From Kalymmatonema hyalinum WJT4-NPBG1 (lineage in GTDB: Bacteria > Cyanobacteriota > Cyanobacteriia > Cyanobacteriales > Nostocaceae): DNA of 35,945 bases. Position numbers and translations under genes: made by a program. Positions 35,177 to 35,945 of the stretch are shown one piece after another (the stretch's first letter is position 1; each line of letters opens with the position of its first letter). The notes beneath the pieces are model-generated. The model was not told the DNA's origin. It made no database searches and was given only the letters and a program-made list of their open reading frames with translations. The stretch spans positions 1 through 35,945 of the forward strand of contig JAHHIB010000089.1 in NCBI GenBank assembly GCA_019359075.1, given 5' to 3'.

Positions 35177-35945
35177 TCACGCTTTTAAGGGACTGTCATT
35201 GACCCCGCCCTCTGCATCAACTGCATCCATTGCAGATACAGCCTTCTGAAGATCCAGAGAGCATGAAAAACCTATCCACTGACCTATATTCTGACTAACG
35301 TTCCAATCAGCATTGCATCTATAACCATCAAATCCTTTGAACCAATCACCATTTCGCACCCCTAACACCCCATTGCGGTGATCGGATTTGCTTGTATAAG
35401 GTGCTGGTACAGATTCAACAGGTACACCTGCTTTGATTGCCTTGTATCTGGAAAATAATTCAAGTTGATAGAACGCCCACGAATCACGGTTGTTGGCAGC
35501 ATCAGACTTTGTTTTGTTGGTTTGTTTCATCGTCTGACGACAACCAGACAAATCTTCAAACCGCAATCCCATTCCAAAATCCTTAGCAAACTGTACTAAT
35601 TCTTTTGAAATAACGTGATTAATATGGGTCATAATACGTCTTTCACGTTGCTCTAGTCGCTTTACTTCTTTTAGTTGTTTGGCTTTTTGAAGTTTTCTAC
35701 GAGTGCGTTGAAATTGTCTTCTCAACTGCTTGAGGAGTCCACCTTTCCAGAACTTGCCAAACCCCTTGGGAAGTGCAGCGACAGCAATATTGTTTTGACC
35801 TCTATCCACTCCAATCCACAGGGTAAGCGCAAGAAAAAATGAGCCAAAAGATGCTAGACCCGACATTCCGCTCTGAGGTGATCGCAAATATGAATTTTCA
35901 GTAGATCGAAAAGTTACGAGATAATGAGGGTTTCAGCCAATATCT
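35177..35945 (-). pseudogene. tnpB: TnpB-like transposon nuclease, runs off the window, with nonsense codon
   Basis: It encodes the RuvC parts of TnpB: IGVDRGQNNIAVA (first Asp), LRFEDLSG (Glu) and CNADWNVSQNIGQW (last Asp), with the basic helix RRQFQRTRRKLQKAKQ between. The usual CxxC pairs of the Zn finger are absent; that place reads YTSKSDHRNGVLGVRNGDWF. The frame is open to 35932 (reading upstream), where TGA at 35933-35935 interrupts DIG-stop-NPHYLVTFR. A Trp codon is the likely ancestor. The gene continues outside the window. An ATG at 35887 could yield 236 aa without the N-terminal domain. Probably inactive. Confidence 0.65.

Overview
The window looks like chromosomal DNA of a filamentous, probably heterocyst-forming (Nostocales-type) cyanobacterium. 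Evidence: many HIP1 octamers (GCGATCGC), a high-light-inducible (HLIP) gene, a CruF-type carotenoid gene, tandem 7-bp repeats, a NACHT NTPase with an N-terminal HTH, an HstK-like hybrid Ser/Thr-His kinase, and many short GC-rich dispersed repeats. No tRNA, rRNA, CRISPR array or prophage was seen.

Layout. 1-1000: tnpB 3' remnant, a frameshifted gene and a dispersed repeat. 1024-2902 (minus): carotenoid hydratase CruF and a delta-9-type acyl desaturase. 3402-5714: HTH-NACHT STAND NTPase, a candidate defence or signalling protein. 5760-8570 (minus): purple-acid-phosphatase-like enzyme, UbiG-like methyltransferase and HLIP. 9464-17917 (plus): dynamin-like GTPase, a very large Hsp70/actin-fold protein and an unrecognised 383-aa protein. 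This set resembles in composition the poorly understood SrfA/SrfB/SrfC operons of proteobacteria and is the best candidate here for an undescribed system. Its spacers hold inverted-repeat elements, and two decayed IS200/IS605-type tnpB copies sharing the same right terminus sit directly behind its second and third genes.

18725-25466: a 2008-aa sensor (Ser/Thr kinase, AAA ATPase, helical region, GAF, two PAS, NarL-type histidine kinase) followed by its likely partner, a NarL/LuxR response regulator. 25760-34142: a stress or detoxification island with DsbA-like protein, SDR, alpha/beta hydrolase, TetR regulator divergent from GST, flavin-binding PNPOx-like protein, cupin, GMC oxidoreductase, SDR fragment and acireductone dioxygenase. 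A block of about 150 bp starting at the regulator's stop codon is repeated about 5.9 kb downstream, before the GMC gene. It may be a shared control region linking the two-component system to both halves of the island.

34339-35945: a small secreted protein with a partial duplicate next to it, a frameshifted remnant, and a tnpB running off the window edge with a nonsense codon.

A recurrent theme is decay and repeat invasion. Short repeats sit in HIP1-like sites inside three coding regions, in frame in the phosphatase and the kinase and disruptively in the SDR. At least eight other genes are truncated or frameshifted.
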